Source: Microlunatus flavus
GTDB taxonomy: Bacteria; Actinomycetota; Actinomycetes; Propionibacteriales; Propionibacteriaceae
DNA length: 64,000 nt
Assembly: GCF_900110855.1 (NCBI RefSeq)
Contig: NZ_FOFA01000007.1
Coordinates: 62,001 to 126,000 of the forward strand
Reading direction: 5' to 3'
Program-made: the position numbers and the translations under genes
Shown here: positions 57,431 to 64,000 of the stretch, one piece after another
Position numbering within the stretch: position 1 is the stretch's first letter
Layout of the letters: the number at the start of each line of letters is the position of its first letter
The notes under the pieces: generated by a model
What the model was told of the DNA's origin: nothing
Databases searched by the model: none
What the model saw: the letters and a program-made list of their open reading frames with translations, nothing else

Positions 57431-57546
57431 GTCTCCGTTCCGACGCGGATCACGCTCTGACCCTCCGCCTTCCTCCCTCGCGGTGACGCCGACGAACAGC
57501 GTGTCGGCGTCACCCCTCGGTCGTCCAGGCGGAGGCGCGTGATCCG
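57431..57546 (+). repeat. Family A nested-hairpin repeat, copy 5
   Basis: The core GACGAACAGCGTGTC (57491-57505) is in a perfect 12-bp stem GGTGACGCCGAC/GTCGGCGTCACC. An outer stem CCTCCGCCT (57462-57470)/AGGCGGAGG (57527-57535) and GGATCACGC/GCGTGATCC arms nest around it. Lies right after the DUF2089 stop, convergent with greA. Confidence 0.82.
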
Positions 57547-57575
57547 GCTGTGGCGGGCCTGACCCAGGGCTGAGC

Positions 57576-57637
57576 TCAGAAACGCTGACGCCCGGCATCC
57601 TCTGCGGTTGCAAAGGTGTCGGGAGTCAGCGTTTCGT
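57576..57637. repeat. Family C inverted repeat, copy 3
   Basis: GAAACGCTGAC (57579-57589) continues to CCCG and pairs with CGGGAGTCAGCGTTTC (57620-57635). The loop is about 26 nt. It stands 30 bp after repeat A copy 5 and 40 bp before the greA stop. Confidence 0.72.
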
Positions 57638-57676
57638 GCGCCTGCGTCGCGAGTGGCGGAACGGGGACCGAAAAAC

Positions 57677-58180
57677 TCAACCCGTGTAGGGCTCGACCTT
57701 CACGATGGTCACGTTGATCTGCTTGCCGTTCGGGGCGGCGTACGAGGCCTCGTCGCCCTTCGACTTGCCGAGGATGGCGGAGCCGAGCGGGGACTGCGGG
57801 CTGTAGACGTTGGTGTCGACGTCGTCGAGGCCGAGGACCTCGCGCGAGCCGAGCAGGAACGTGTCGGTGTCGCTCTCGTCGCCGTCGAAGGCGATGGTGA
57901 CCAGCGTGCCGGGGGCGACCTGGTCGGTGTTCGAGGGGGCCTCGCCGACCTCGGCGCGGCGCAGCATGTCCGTCAGCTGGCGGATGCGGGCCTCCTGCTT
58001 GCCCTGCTCCTCGCGCGCGGCGTGGTAGCCGCCGTTCTCGCGGAGGTCGCCCTCCTCACGGGCGGCGGCGATGCGCGCGCTCACGTCGGCACGACCCGGC
58101 CCCGACAGCTGCTCGAGCTCGGACTGCAGCTTGTCGAAGGCGTCTTGGGTGAGCCAGATGGTCTGGGTGGCCTCGGACAT
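57677..58180 (-). CDS. greA: Transcription elongation factor GreA
   Basis: 167 residues. Stimulates cleavage of backtracked RNA by RNA polymerase. An N-terminal coiled coil (about 1-80, with the acidic tip REEGDLRENGGYHAAREEQ) precedes the FKBP-like C-terminal domain (SPLGSAILGKSKGDEASYAAPNG). The ATG has TATCGT six bases upstream, likely leaderless. Conserved neighbour order greA-DUF4307-mca, as in Mycobacterium. Confidence 0.96.
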   Translation of the reverse strand: MSEATQTIWLTQDAFDKLQSELEQLSGPGRADVSARIAAAREEGDLRENGGYHAAREEQGKQEARIRQLTDMLRRAEVGEAPSNTDQVAPGTLVTIAFDGDESDTDTFLLGSREVLGLDDVDTNVYSPQSPLGSAILGKSKGDEASYAAPNGKQINVTIVKVEPYTG

Positions 58181-58218
58181 CGGGCCACGATAGCAACGTG
58201 CGCCCGTGGTGCTCAGGC

Positions 58219-58671
58219 TCAGGACGAGGTGCAGCTCTTCACCGACGGCGCCGTCGCCCGCCGCAGCGTCGTCAGGGTGACGTCGACGTCGACGACCTTG
58301 AACTGGCTCGGGCCCACCTCGACGGCCTGCTCGGCGACCGGCTGGAAGTCGGTCGACTGCACGAGGAGGCGGCAGCTCGCCGGCTTCGACGGGTCGCGGC
58401 GCTGGACGGTGACCTCGACCTGGATCGAGGTGTCGGACAGGACCTTGTACGAGGCGACCTGCCCGCTGACCGCCGGCTCCGCGTGCAGGAGCGCCGCCCA
58501 GACGAGCCAGCCCAGCGCCACGAGCGTCGCCACGGCGACCATGACCACCTTCGCGCCGCGGCTCACGCGGGGCGGCGGATAGCGGCGGGCCAGCCGCTCG
58601 GCCACCGCGGCGTCGGCGTCAGCCGGGCCTGCGCCTGCGGGGCCCGCGGGCAGCGTCGTGGGCTCGCTCAC
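58219..58671 (-). CDS. DUF4307 single-pass membrane protein
   Basis: 150 residues. About 45 residues of Pro/Ala-rich cytosolic chain, one membrane segment (VVMVAVATLVALGWLVWAAL, about 60-80) and an extracytosolic beta-rich domain with Cys (SCRLLVQSTDF, VKSCTSS). GTG 58671 fits the conserved length; further upstream the frame lacks conservation. It lies divergent from mca and after greA, as in Mycobacterium (Rv1081c type). Function unknown. Confidence 0.88.
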   Translation of the reverse strand: MSEPTTLPAGPAGAGPADADAAVAERLARRYPPPRVSRGAKVVMVAVATLVALGWLVWAALLHAEPAVSGQVASYKVLSDTSIQVEVTVQRRDPSKPASCRLLVQSTDFQPVAEQAVEVGPSQFKVVDVDVTLTTLRRATAPSVKSCTSS

Positions 58672-58737
58672 GCCTCCATGATGCGCGCTGCGCCCACCCC
58701 GGTGCACGCGTGAGACCGGGGTCGGCGGCGTGGGACG

Positions 58738-59664
58738 ATGACCGCCGTGACCAGGCCCGCCCTCCGTACGGACGCCCGGGGCGAGCGGCTCCGGCTCCTG
58801 CACGTCCACGCGCACCCCGACGACGAGTCCAGCAAGGGCGCGGCCACGACCGCCCGCTACGTCGCCGAGGGCGTCGAGGTCATGGTGGCGACGTGCACCG
58901 GGGGCGAGCGCGGCTCGATCCTCAACCCCAACATGGACCGCCCGGACGTGCTCGCGAACATCGCCGAGATCCGCCGCGAGGAGATGGACGCGGCGCGCCG
59001 GATCCTCGGCATCGAGCAGGTCTGGCTGGGCTTCGTCGACTCGGGCCTGCCCGAGGGCGACCCGCTGCCGCCGCTGCCGGCGGGCAGCTTCGGCACCCTC
59101 GATCCGGACGAGGCGTCGCTGCCGCTGGTGGAGGTCGTCCGCCGCTTACGCCCGCACGTGATGACGACGTACGACGAGCGCGGCGGCTACCCGCACCCGG
59201 ACCACATCATGTGCAACCGGATCAGCGTCGCCGCGTACGACCACGCGGCCGACCCGGCCTGGCACCCCGAGCTCGGGCCCGCCTGGCAGACGCCGAAGCT
59301 CTACTACTCCTTCGGCTTCCACCTCGACAAGACCATGGCCATCCACGAGGCCATGACCAGCCGCGGGCTGGCGTCGCCGTACGAGGAGCGGCTGCGCGAC
59401 TGGAAGCCCGACCCCGAGATGGAGAACCGGATCACCACCCGCGTGCCGTGCGCCGACTACTTCGGCGTCCGGGACCACGCGCTGCTCGCCCACGCCACCC
59501 AGATCGACCCCGAGGGGCCGTGGTTCCAGGTCCCGCTGGAGGTGCAGCAGGAGGTCTGGCCGACCGAGGACTGGGAGCTCGTCCGCAGCGCGGTGCCGAC
59601 CCGGCTGCCCGAGGACGACCTGTTCGCCGGGCTGGCGGAGAGCGGCGTCCCGGCCGACCGGTAG
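58738..59664 (+). CDS. mca: Mycothiol S-conjugate amidase
   Basis: 308 residues. Cleaves mycothiol-toxin conjugates, a detoxification route found in actinobacteria. The zinc motif is AHPDDESSKGA (residues 25-35), followed by GGERGSILNPNMDRPDV, WLGFVDSGLPEGDPL, and HVMTTYDERGGYPHPDH with second metal ligands. The protein is closer to Mca than to MshB. Leu-137 is encoded by TTA (59146-59148), the rarest codon in such genomes. ATG 58738 fits family length. Confidence 0.95.
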   Translation: MTAVTRPALRTDARGERLRLLHVHAHPDDESSKGAATTARYVAEGVEVMVATCTGGERGSILNPNMDRPDVLANIAEIRREEMDAARRILGIEQVWLGFVDSGLPEGDPLPPLPAGSFGTLDPDEASLPLVEVVRRLRPHVMTTYDERGGYPHPDHIMCNRISVAAYDHAADPAWHPELGPAWQTPKLYYSFGFHLDKTMAIHEAMTSRGLASPYEERLRDWKPDPEMENRITTRVPCADYFGVRDHALLAHATQIDPEGPWFQVPLEVQQEVWPTEDWELVRSAVPTRLPEDDLFAGLAESGVPADR

Positions 59665-59713
59665 CGCCGGGATCGGACCGTCTCCAGGCCCGCCGGCGCG
59701 CGTAGGCTGACGG

Positions 59714-59977
59714 GTGACGAAAGGTGGTGGCCGCGTGCTCGCCCTGCTCGACCTGGACCCGAACATCGTGAAGCCGGGGTGGACCCCGCTGCTGATCACG
59801 GTCGCCATGGGCGCGGTGATGGTGCTGCTGTTCATCAGCCTGCGCCGGCAGTTCCGCAAGATCGACAAGAACTTCCCGATGCCCGAGGCTCCGCAGTCCG
59901 CCGGCACGCCCGCCGCCAGCACGCCCGCGGCCACCTCGTCCGCCGCCGGCACGGAGGCGACCGGCCCGAAGGCCTGA
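59714..59977 (+). CDS. Small membrane protein next to mca
   Basis: 87 residues. A short N-terminus, one membrane segment (WTPLLITVAMGAVMVLLFISL, about 22-42), a basic loop (RRQFRKIDKNFPMPE) and an Ala/Ser/Thr-rich disordered tail. TAGGCT (59703-59708) lies five bases before GTG 59714, so that start is preferred over GTG 59735. A small membrane gene after mca is also seen in Mycobacterium. Function unknown. Confidence 0.78.
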   Translation: MTKGGGRVLALLDLDPNIVKPGWTPLLITVAMGAVMVLLFISLRRQFRKIDKNFPMPEAPQSAGTPAASTPAATSSAAGTEATGPKA

Positions 59978-59996
59978 GCCCCGGCTTCGTCCGGCC

Positions 59997-60776
59997 TCAG
60001 GCGGTCGGGACGACCGTGGTGATGGTGCCGTCCGGCGCCACGACGAGGGCGCTGTCCACCGGACGGGTTCGCAGCCACGCCGCCGCGCCGGTGCCCAGGG
60101 CGTACGCCGCCGTCGCGTCGATGTCCGCCCACGTCAGCGACGGCCCGAAGACCGTCACCGACGCCACGCCCTCCGGGGCGAGCCCCGTGCGTGCGTCGAC
60201 GAGGTGGGCGCCCCGGTGCGCCGTGCCCGAGGTGGCGATCGCGCCGCGGCGCAGGGGCACGACCGCGACCACGCGGGCCGGGTCGTGCGGGTCCTCGATC
60301 CCGATGCGCCAGGGCTGGCGCGCCGAGCGGCAGACGACGTCCCCGCCGGCCGACAGGCAGAAGTCCGTGCCGGCGAGCGCGGCGAGGTGGCGCGACGCAC
60401 GGTCCGCGGCCCAGCCCTTCACCACCCCGCTCGGGTCGAACCGTCGCACCCCGGGGGAGGTGGGACCCACCGGCAGGTCGACCGAGAACGCGCCGCCCGA
60501 CTCCCGCTCGGCCCGGCGCGCCAGGGCGAGGACCTCGTGGACCTCGACCGGTGCGTCGGCGAGGTCGAGCTCCCCGCGGCCGAGCCGGCTGACCACGGAG
60601 TCCGGACGGTAGGTGCTGAAGACGCGGTCGACCTCGGCGAGCTCGTCCATCACGGCCGCCCAGGCACGGCGGGCGTGCTCGTCGTCGGCGTGGTCCCCGC
60701 GCAGGGCGAGGCTGATCGGCATGCCCATCACGTGCGCGACGTAGCGGCGCAGCTCGGGCGCGGCGGTGGTCGGCAC
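59997..60776 (-). CDS. apbE: FAD:protein FMN transferase (ApbE)
   Basis: 259 residues. Transfers FMN from FAD onto Thr/Ser of flavoproteins. Typical regions: HVMGMPISLALRGDHADDE, DRVFSTYRPDSVVSRLGRGE, DPSGVVKGWAADRAS, SAGGDVVCRSARQPW (Gly-Gly-Asp) and ATSGTAHRGAHLVD. No lipobox is seen, so it may act inside or with an unusual export signal. Two bases separate its start from the stop of the FMN-binding protein gene, its probable substrate. Confidence 0.93.
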   Translation of the reverse strand: MPTTAAPELRRYVAHVMGMPISLALRGDHADDEHARRAWAAVMDELAEVDRVFSTYRPDSVVSRLGRGELDLADAPVEVHEVLALARRAERESGGAFSVDLPVGPTSPGVRRFDPSGVVKGWAADRASRHLAALAGTDFCLSAGGDVVCRSARQPWRIGIEDPHDPARVVAVVPLRRGAIATSGTAHRGAHLVDARTGLAPEGVASVTVFGPSLTWADIDATAAYALGTGAAAWLRTRPVDSALVVAPDGTITTVVPTA

Positions 60777-60778
60777 GG

Positions 60779-61255
60779 TCAGATCCCGGCCTGGTCGAGG
60801 GCCGACTGCAGCGAGGTCAGGTAGCCGTCGCTGGTCACGGTCGCGCCGCTGACCATGTCGATCTTCGCGCTCTGGGCCTCGATCGTCTCCCGCACGAGGA
60901 CCGGCAGCGCGCGGGCGTTGATCTCGGTGTCGCGGGGGTTGCCGTCCGGCGACCGCAGCACGTCGACTCCGGTGACCTTGCCGTCGGTGACGGTGATGCT
61001 CACCTGCACCGGACCCCAGCGCGTCGAGGCCACGTCGCCGGTCCAGGTCTTCGTCCCCGACGACGAGCCCGACGAGCCGGACGTGCCCGAGGACGGCGTC
61101 GGGGGCCCGGAGGCCGAGGACGTGGTCGACGGCGCGGCCGGTGCGGTCGAGGAGGACCCGGCGGCGGTCGCCGTCGAGCTCGTCGAGGTGTGGTAGCCGA
61201 GCAGGAGCACGACGACCGTCACGGTCGAGGCCAGCCAGATCACGATGCGGCGCAC
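60779..61255 (-). CDS. FMN-binding domain protein, substrate of ApbE
   Basis: 158 residues. One N-terminal membrane anchor (IVIWLASTVTVVVLLLGYH, 4-22), a 45-residue Ser/Thr/Pro linker, then an FMN-binding domain (about 70-158). The flavinylation motif is D-x-x-S-G-A-T: DMVSGAT, with Thr-139 expected to carry FMN covalently. GTG 61255 lies 4 nt after the upstream stop. It is exported and should pass electrons between the flavocytochrome and an outside acceptor. Confidence 0.9.
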   Translation of the reverse strand: MRRIVIWLASTVTVVVLLLGYHTSTSSTATAAGSSSTAPAAPSTTSSASGPPTPSSGTSGSSGSSSGTKTWTGDVASTRWGPVQVSITVTDGKVTGVDVLRSPDGNPRDTEINARALPVLVRETIEAQSAKIDMVSGATVTSDGYLTSLQSALDQAGI

Positions 61256-61259
61256 AAGA

Positions 61260-62675
61260 TCACCATTCGAAGCTCTCGGTGTGGATGCGGTCGGCGGGGA
61301 CGCCGACCGCCAGGAGGAGGTCCTCGACGCCGTCGGTCCAGACCGTCGGCCCGCAGAGGAAGACGTCGCGGTCGGCGACGTCGGGCACCCAGAGCAGCAG
61401 CGCGGCACGCTCGTCGCCTCCGCCGAGGGGTCCCAGGACAGAGCCGGGCCGGGTGCGCCGGCCAGGCAGCGTCCACGCGGTCAGGCCGCGCTCCTGCGCG
61501 AGGACGCCCAGCTCGGCGGCGAAGAGCGGCTCGCTCGTGCACCGCTGCAGCAGCACGGCGTCACCGGGGTCGTACGCGAGGCCCTCGGCGAGCGCGCGGA
61601 CCGGGGTGATGCCCACGCCGGCGCCCATCAGCAGCACGCGGGGACGCGTCCGGGCGCGGTCGGTGAGGCGCCCGTACGGGCCCTCGAAGAGCACCCGGGT
61701 CCCGGGCCGGAGCCGGGCCAGCCGGGCGCTGCCGTCGCCGAGGGCCTTGGCGGTGAGGCGCAGGCTCCGCCCGTCGGGGGCTGCGGAGAGCGAGAAAGGG
61801 TTCGAGCGGGTCCAGCCGGGGCCGTCGAGGAAGCGCACGTGGAGGAACTGCCCGGCTCGCGCCGGCAGCCGGTCGAGGCGCCGGCCCGTGAGGTAGACCG
61901 ACACCACGTCGGAGGACTCGCGGGCGACCGACGTGACGACGAGCCCGTGGCGCAGGCTGCGGGCGAGCGGCAGGAGCAGGCGCCAGACGAGCACCGCGCC
62001 GGCCGCGGCGCCCCACAGCGACCACCAGAAGAGGGTGCGGCCGGGGGAGGACAGGAGCTCCTGCCCCGTCCAGAGCTGGTGGGGCAGGGCCAGCCCGACG
62101 CCGAGGTAGGCGTAGAGGTGCAGCAGGTGCCACGACTCGTAGCGGAGGCGGCGCCGCGCGCGCCGGACGCTGGTGACGACCACCATGACCAGGCAGACGG
62201 TGCCGCCCAGCGCGAGCAGCACGCCGGCGTAGGCGGTGACGAGCTCCCAGGCCGTGCGGGGTGCGGCGAGCCACGACCCGTCGGCGTAGCCGAGGACGAT
62301 CGTCACGACGTGCGCGACCATGAGGTCGAACGACAGGAAGCCGACGACCCGGTGGGCCTTCGCCAGGCGGTCGCTGCCGAAGGCGTGCTCGAGCGGCGGG
62401 AGCCGCGCCATCAGGAGCACCTGCACCAGCAGCAGGTCGGCCGACCACAGGCCGGTCAGGCGTCCGACCGAGGTGAGCCCGGACGCCCATCCGTCGAGGT
62501 CGGTGACGCCCCCGCCGGTGACCCACCAGTAGGTCACGAGCAGCAGCCCGGCCCACAGCACGAGCCCGCCGAGACTGCGGACGCCGCGGTCGAGCGCCGC
62601 GTCGCGCCCCAGCGGGCGCCTCGCGGACCGGTGCCGGGCGGGAGCCGTCGCCGGACGGTTCAGGAGGGTGGTCAC
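61260..62675 (-). CDS. Ferric reductase-like flavocytochrome
   Basis: 471 residues. About six N-terminal membrane helices hold paired His that can bind two b haems (AKAHRVVGFLSFDLMVAHVV and YESWHLLHLYAYLGVGLALPHQ). A C-terminal ferredoxin-reductase module binds FAD (about 235-320; RAGQFLHVRF, NPFSLSAAP) and NAD(P)H (RVLLMGAGVGITPVRALAEG, DVFLCGPTVWTDGVEDLL). Electrons would go from NAD(P)H across the membrane, here presumably to the flavinylated protein encoded by the next gene. Overlaps the upstream gene by 4 nt. Confidence 0.92.
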   Translation of the reverse strand: MTTLLNRPATAPARHRSARRPLGRDAALDRGVRSLGGLVLWAGLLLVTYWWVTGGGVTDLDGWASGLTSVGRLTGLWSADLLLVQVLLMARLPPLEHAFGSDRLAKAHRVVGFLSFDLMVAHVVTIVLGYADGSWLAAPRTAWELVTAYAGVLLALGGTVCLVMVVVTSVRRARRRLRYESWHLLHLYAYLGVGLALPHQLWTGQELLSSPGRTLFWWSLWGAAAGAVLVWRLLLPLARSLRHGLVVTSVARESSDVVSVYLTGRRLDRLPARAGQFLHVRFLDGPGWTRSNPFSLSAAPDGRSLRLTAKALGDGSARLARLRPGTRVLFEGPYGRLTDRARTRPRVLLMGAGVGITPVRALAEGLAYDPGDAVLLQRCTSEPLFAAELGVLAQERGLTAWTLPGRRTRPGSVLGPLGGGDERAALLLWVPDVADRDVFLCGPTVWTDGVEDLLLAVGVPADRIHTESFEW

Positions 62676-63037
62676 CGGACCGCCCCTGCGCCGGTGTCGC
62701 CGCTGTCGCCGCGGTGGTGGTCGTGGTGCGCGGCCCGTCCCTGGCCCTCCGCGAAGCCGCCGGACCGTGGGCCCGTGCCCGTCGTGGGGGCCACGGTGCT
62801 GCCGCCCTCCGCCCCCTGCTGGCGGTCGTGCACGACCCCGGCGCCCACCCCGCCCAGGCCGAGCAGCGCGACGAGCGTCACGAGGACGGGTCCCCGGCGT
62901 CGTGCACGGCGGGCGGGCTGACGGGAGGGACGCGCCGAGGGCGGCGCCACGTCAGGCGCGGCTGTCGTCGCGGTCCCCGCGCCGGGGGCGGGTGCCGGTT
63001 CCCAGCGTGAGCCGCTGGGGGTCCATCGCTCTGCCAC
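62672..63037 (-). CDS. Small His-rich membrane protein
   Basis: 121 residues. A Pro/Ala/Arg-rich cytosolic part (about 1-48), one membrane segment (GPVLVTLVALLGLGGVGAGVV, about 49-69) and an outside tail with HHDHHRGDSGD. The His cluster could bind metal ions. GTG start at 63037; its stop overlaps the flavocytochrome ATG (ATGA), so it is the first gene of the electron-transfer operon. No family recognised. Confidence 0.72.
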   Translation of the reverse strand: MAERWTPSGSRWEPAPAPGAGTATTAAPDVAPPSARPSRQPARRARRRGPVLVTLVALLGLGGVGAGVVHDRQQGAEGGSTVAPTTGTGPRSGGFAEGQGRAAHHDHHRGDSGDTGAGAVR

Positions 63038-63207
63038 GGCGGAGCCTCCTGTCGTCGTCCTCGTCCAGCACGACGCACTCCACCGCCCGTTTCTTAGCCG
63101 CAGGTGAGTGCACGCGGGCCCGACGCCGGTCGGAGGCGTGCTCTAAGGAACCTCTGATCAACTGTCTTGATCCTGTGCGGAGCCCATCACCTCCCGAGGA
63201 GCTCCCC

Positions 63208-63678
63208 GTGACCGTCTTCGGTCTGCCGTTCCACCCGCTCGTCGTGCACGCCACGGTCGTCGTCGTCCCCGCCGCCGCGGTCGCGGTGCTGCTGGCCGCG
63301 CTGTGGCCGCGCTTCCGTCGCTGGGCGGCGTGGGGCCCGGTCGCCCTCGCCGCCGTGGCGCTGGTCCTGGTCCCGGTCACGACCTCGTCGGGCGAGTCGC
63401 TGGAGCACGCGCTGCCGCACGACGCCCTCATCGAGAAGCACGCGCACCTCGCCGACGGGCTGCTGCCCTGGTCGATCGCCCTCCTGGTCGGGGCCCTGGT
63501 GGTCGGGTGGCCGCGGCTGGCCGCCGGGCACCCACGGCTGTGGACCCCACCCCGGTGGCTGGTCCTCGGCGGCGCGGTGGTCTCGGTCGTCGCGGCGCTC
63601 GGTTCGCTCGTCGAGGTGGTCCTCATCGGTCACAGCGGTGCGGCCGCGGCGTGGTCCGGCGTCGCGACGGCGTCGTGA
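63208..63678 (+). CDS. DUF2231 membrane protein
   Basis: 156 residues, four hydrophobic segments. The N-terminus FGLPFHPLVVHATVVVVPAAAV is the DUF2231 signature, and a His in the first helix plus SGESLEHALPHDALIEKH are conserved-looking. DUF2231 proteins often sit with haem or redox systems. GTG 63208 follows CGAGGAG. It is divergent from the electron-transfer operon and 24 bp before a response regulator gene. Confidence 0.88.
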   Translation: MTVFGLPFHPLVVHATVVVVPAAAVAVLLAALWPRFRRWAAWGPVALAAVALVLVPVTTSSGESLEHALPHDALIEKHAHLADGLLPWSIALLVGALVVGWPRLAAGHPRLWTPPRWLVLGGAVVSVVAALGSLVEVVLIGHSGAAAAWSGVATAS

Positions 63679-63702
63679 CCGCGCGACGGGCATCCTGAGC
63701 AG

Positions 63703-64000
63703 GTGGAGCAGACGCGCAGGACGACCGGGACGGCCGACGCCGTCGGGCCGGCGGCCCGGCCCGTGCTCCCGCGCGTGCTGCTCGTGGAGGACGACCGGTC
63801 CCTGGCCGGGATGCTCGAGGAGATCCTCGACTCGGCCGGCTACGTCGTCGAGGTCGCCCGCGACGGGCAGGCCGGTCTGCATCTCGGGCTGACCCGCCCG
63901 TACGACGTCGTCGTCCTGGACCGCGGCCTGCCCGCGATCGAGGGGCTCGACCTGCTGGCACGCTGGCGCGGCCGCGGGGTCACCGTCCCCGTGCTGGTCC
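63703..64000 (+). CDS. Response regulator, N-terminal part
   Basis: The frame is open to the window edge; 99 residues are visible. After a 23-residue N-terminal extension comes a receiver domain: PRVLLVEDDRSLAGMLEEIL with acidic pocket Glu-29, Asp-30 and Asp-31, then the phosphoacceptor Asp-73 in DVVVLDRGLPAIEGLDLL. It probably belongs to the OmpR class, but the output domain lies beyond the window. It may regulate the neighbouring redox genes, together with a sensor kinase outside. Confidence 0.85.
   Translation, partial: MEQTRRTTGTADAVGPAARPVLPRVLLVEDDRSLAGMLEEILDSAGYVVEVARDGQAGLHLGLTRPYDVVVLDRGLPAIEGLDLLARWRGRGVTVPVLV

Overview
The window is chromosomal DNA from a very GC-rich actinobacterium. 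The signs are GTG starts at most genes, a mycothiol-pathway enzyme (mca), many -10 boxes only 5-7 nt before the start codon (leaderless genes), and gene order close to that of Mycobacterium and relatives: tRNA-Gln/glmU/prs/rplY/pth/mfd/surA-like/mazG/eno/ftsB/DUF501/ppx, then cbs, metB and greA/DUF4307/mca. No species marker is visible; Propionibacteriales is my guess and no more than that. I see no phage, transposase, integrase, rRNA or CRISPR array.

Layout. 1-2.2 kb: LtrA C-terminus, an autoregulated MarR and an MFS exporter. 2.4-16.9 kb: the conserved housekeeping block, with an aldo/keto reductase and an SDR inserted before eno. 17-19.5 kb: a ribokinase and an MFS gene interrupt the usual ftsB-DUF501-ppx order. 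19.5-24.3 kb: DUF501, ppx, a double-ACT protein, peptide deformylase and a membrane-anchored metallophosphoesterase. 24.3 kb: a class I tRNA with a UAA anticodon. 24.4-33.8 kb: a carbohydrate-uptake locus. It holds manA, an unassigned glycoside-hydrolase-like protein, a LacI repressor, a divergent ABC importer (binding protein plus two permeases, no ATPase), and an aldo/keto reductase with a divergent TetR. Matching operators sit at both divergent promoters. 33.9-57.4 kb: mixed genes, including Bax inhibitor-like, cbs, NUDIX, APC permease plus nitrilase, Zn-peptidase, ABC-F, msrA, metB, ung, several MFS exporters, an L,D-transpeptidase, a MarR/DHA2 pair and a SHOCT-like/DUF4097 plus DUF2089 pair. 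57.7-59.9 kb: greA, DUF4307, mca and a small membrane gene. 60-64 kb: ApbE, a membrane-anchored FMN-binding protein and a ferric-reductase-like flavocytochrome, which together look like a flavin-based electron-transfer chain, followed by DUF2231 and a truncated response regulator.

The most unusual content lies between genes. Three families of dispersed inverted repeats (called A, B and C here) fill many intergenic gaps. Family A is a nested hairpin with a conserved nine-base loop whose stem sequences differ between copies yet stay paired. There is also a roughly 130-nt hairpin with 28-bp perfect arms at 21.2 kb. Finally, the only in-frame TTA leucine codon I found in the window is in mca, while the window carries its own UAA-anticodon tRNA.
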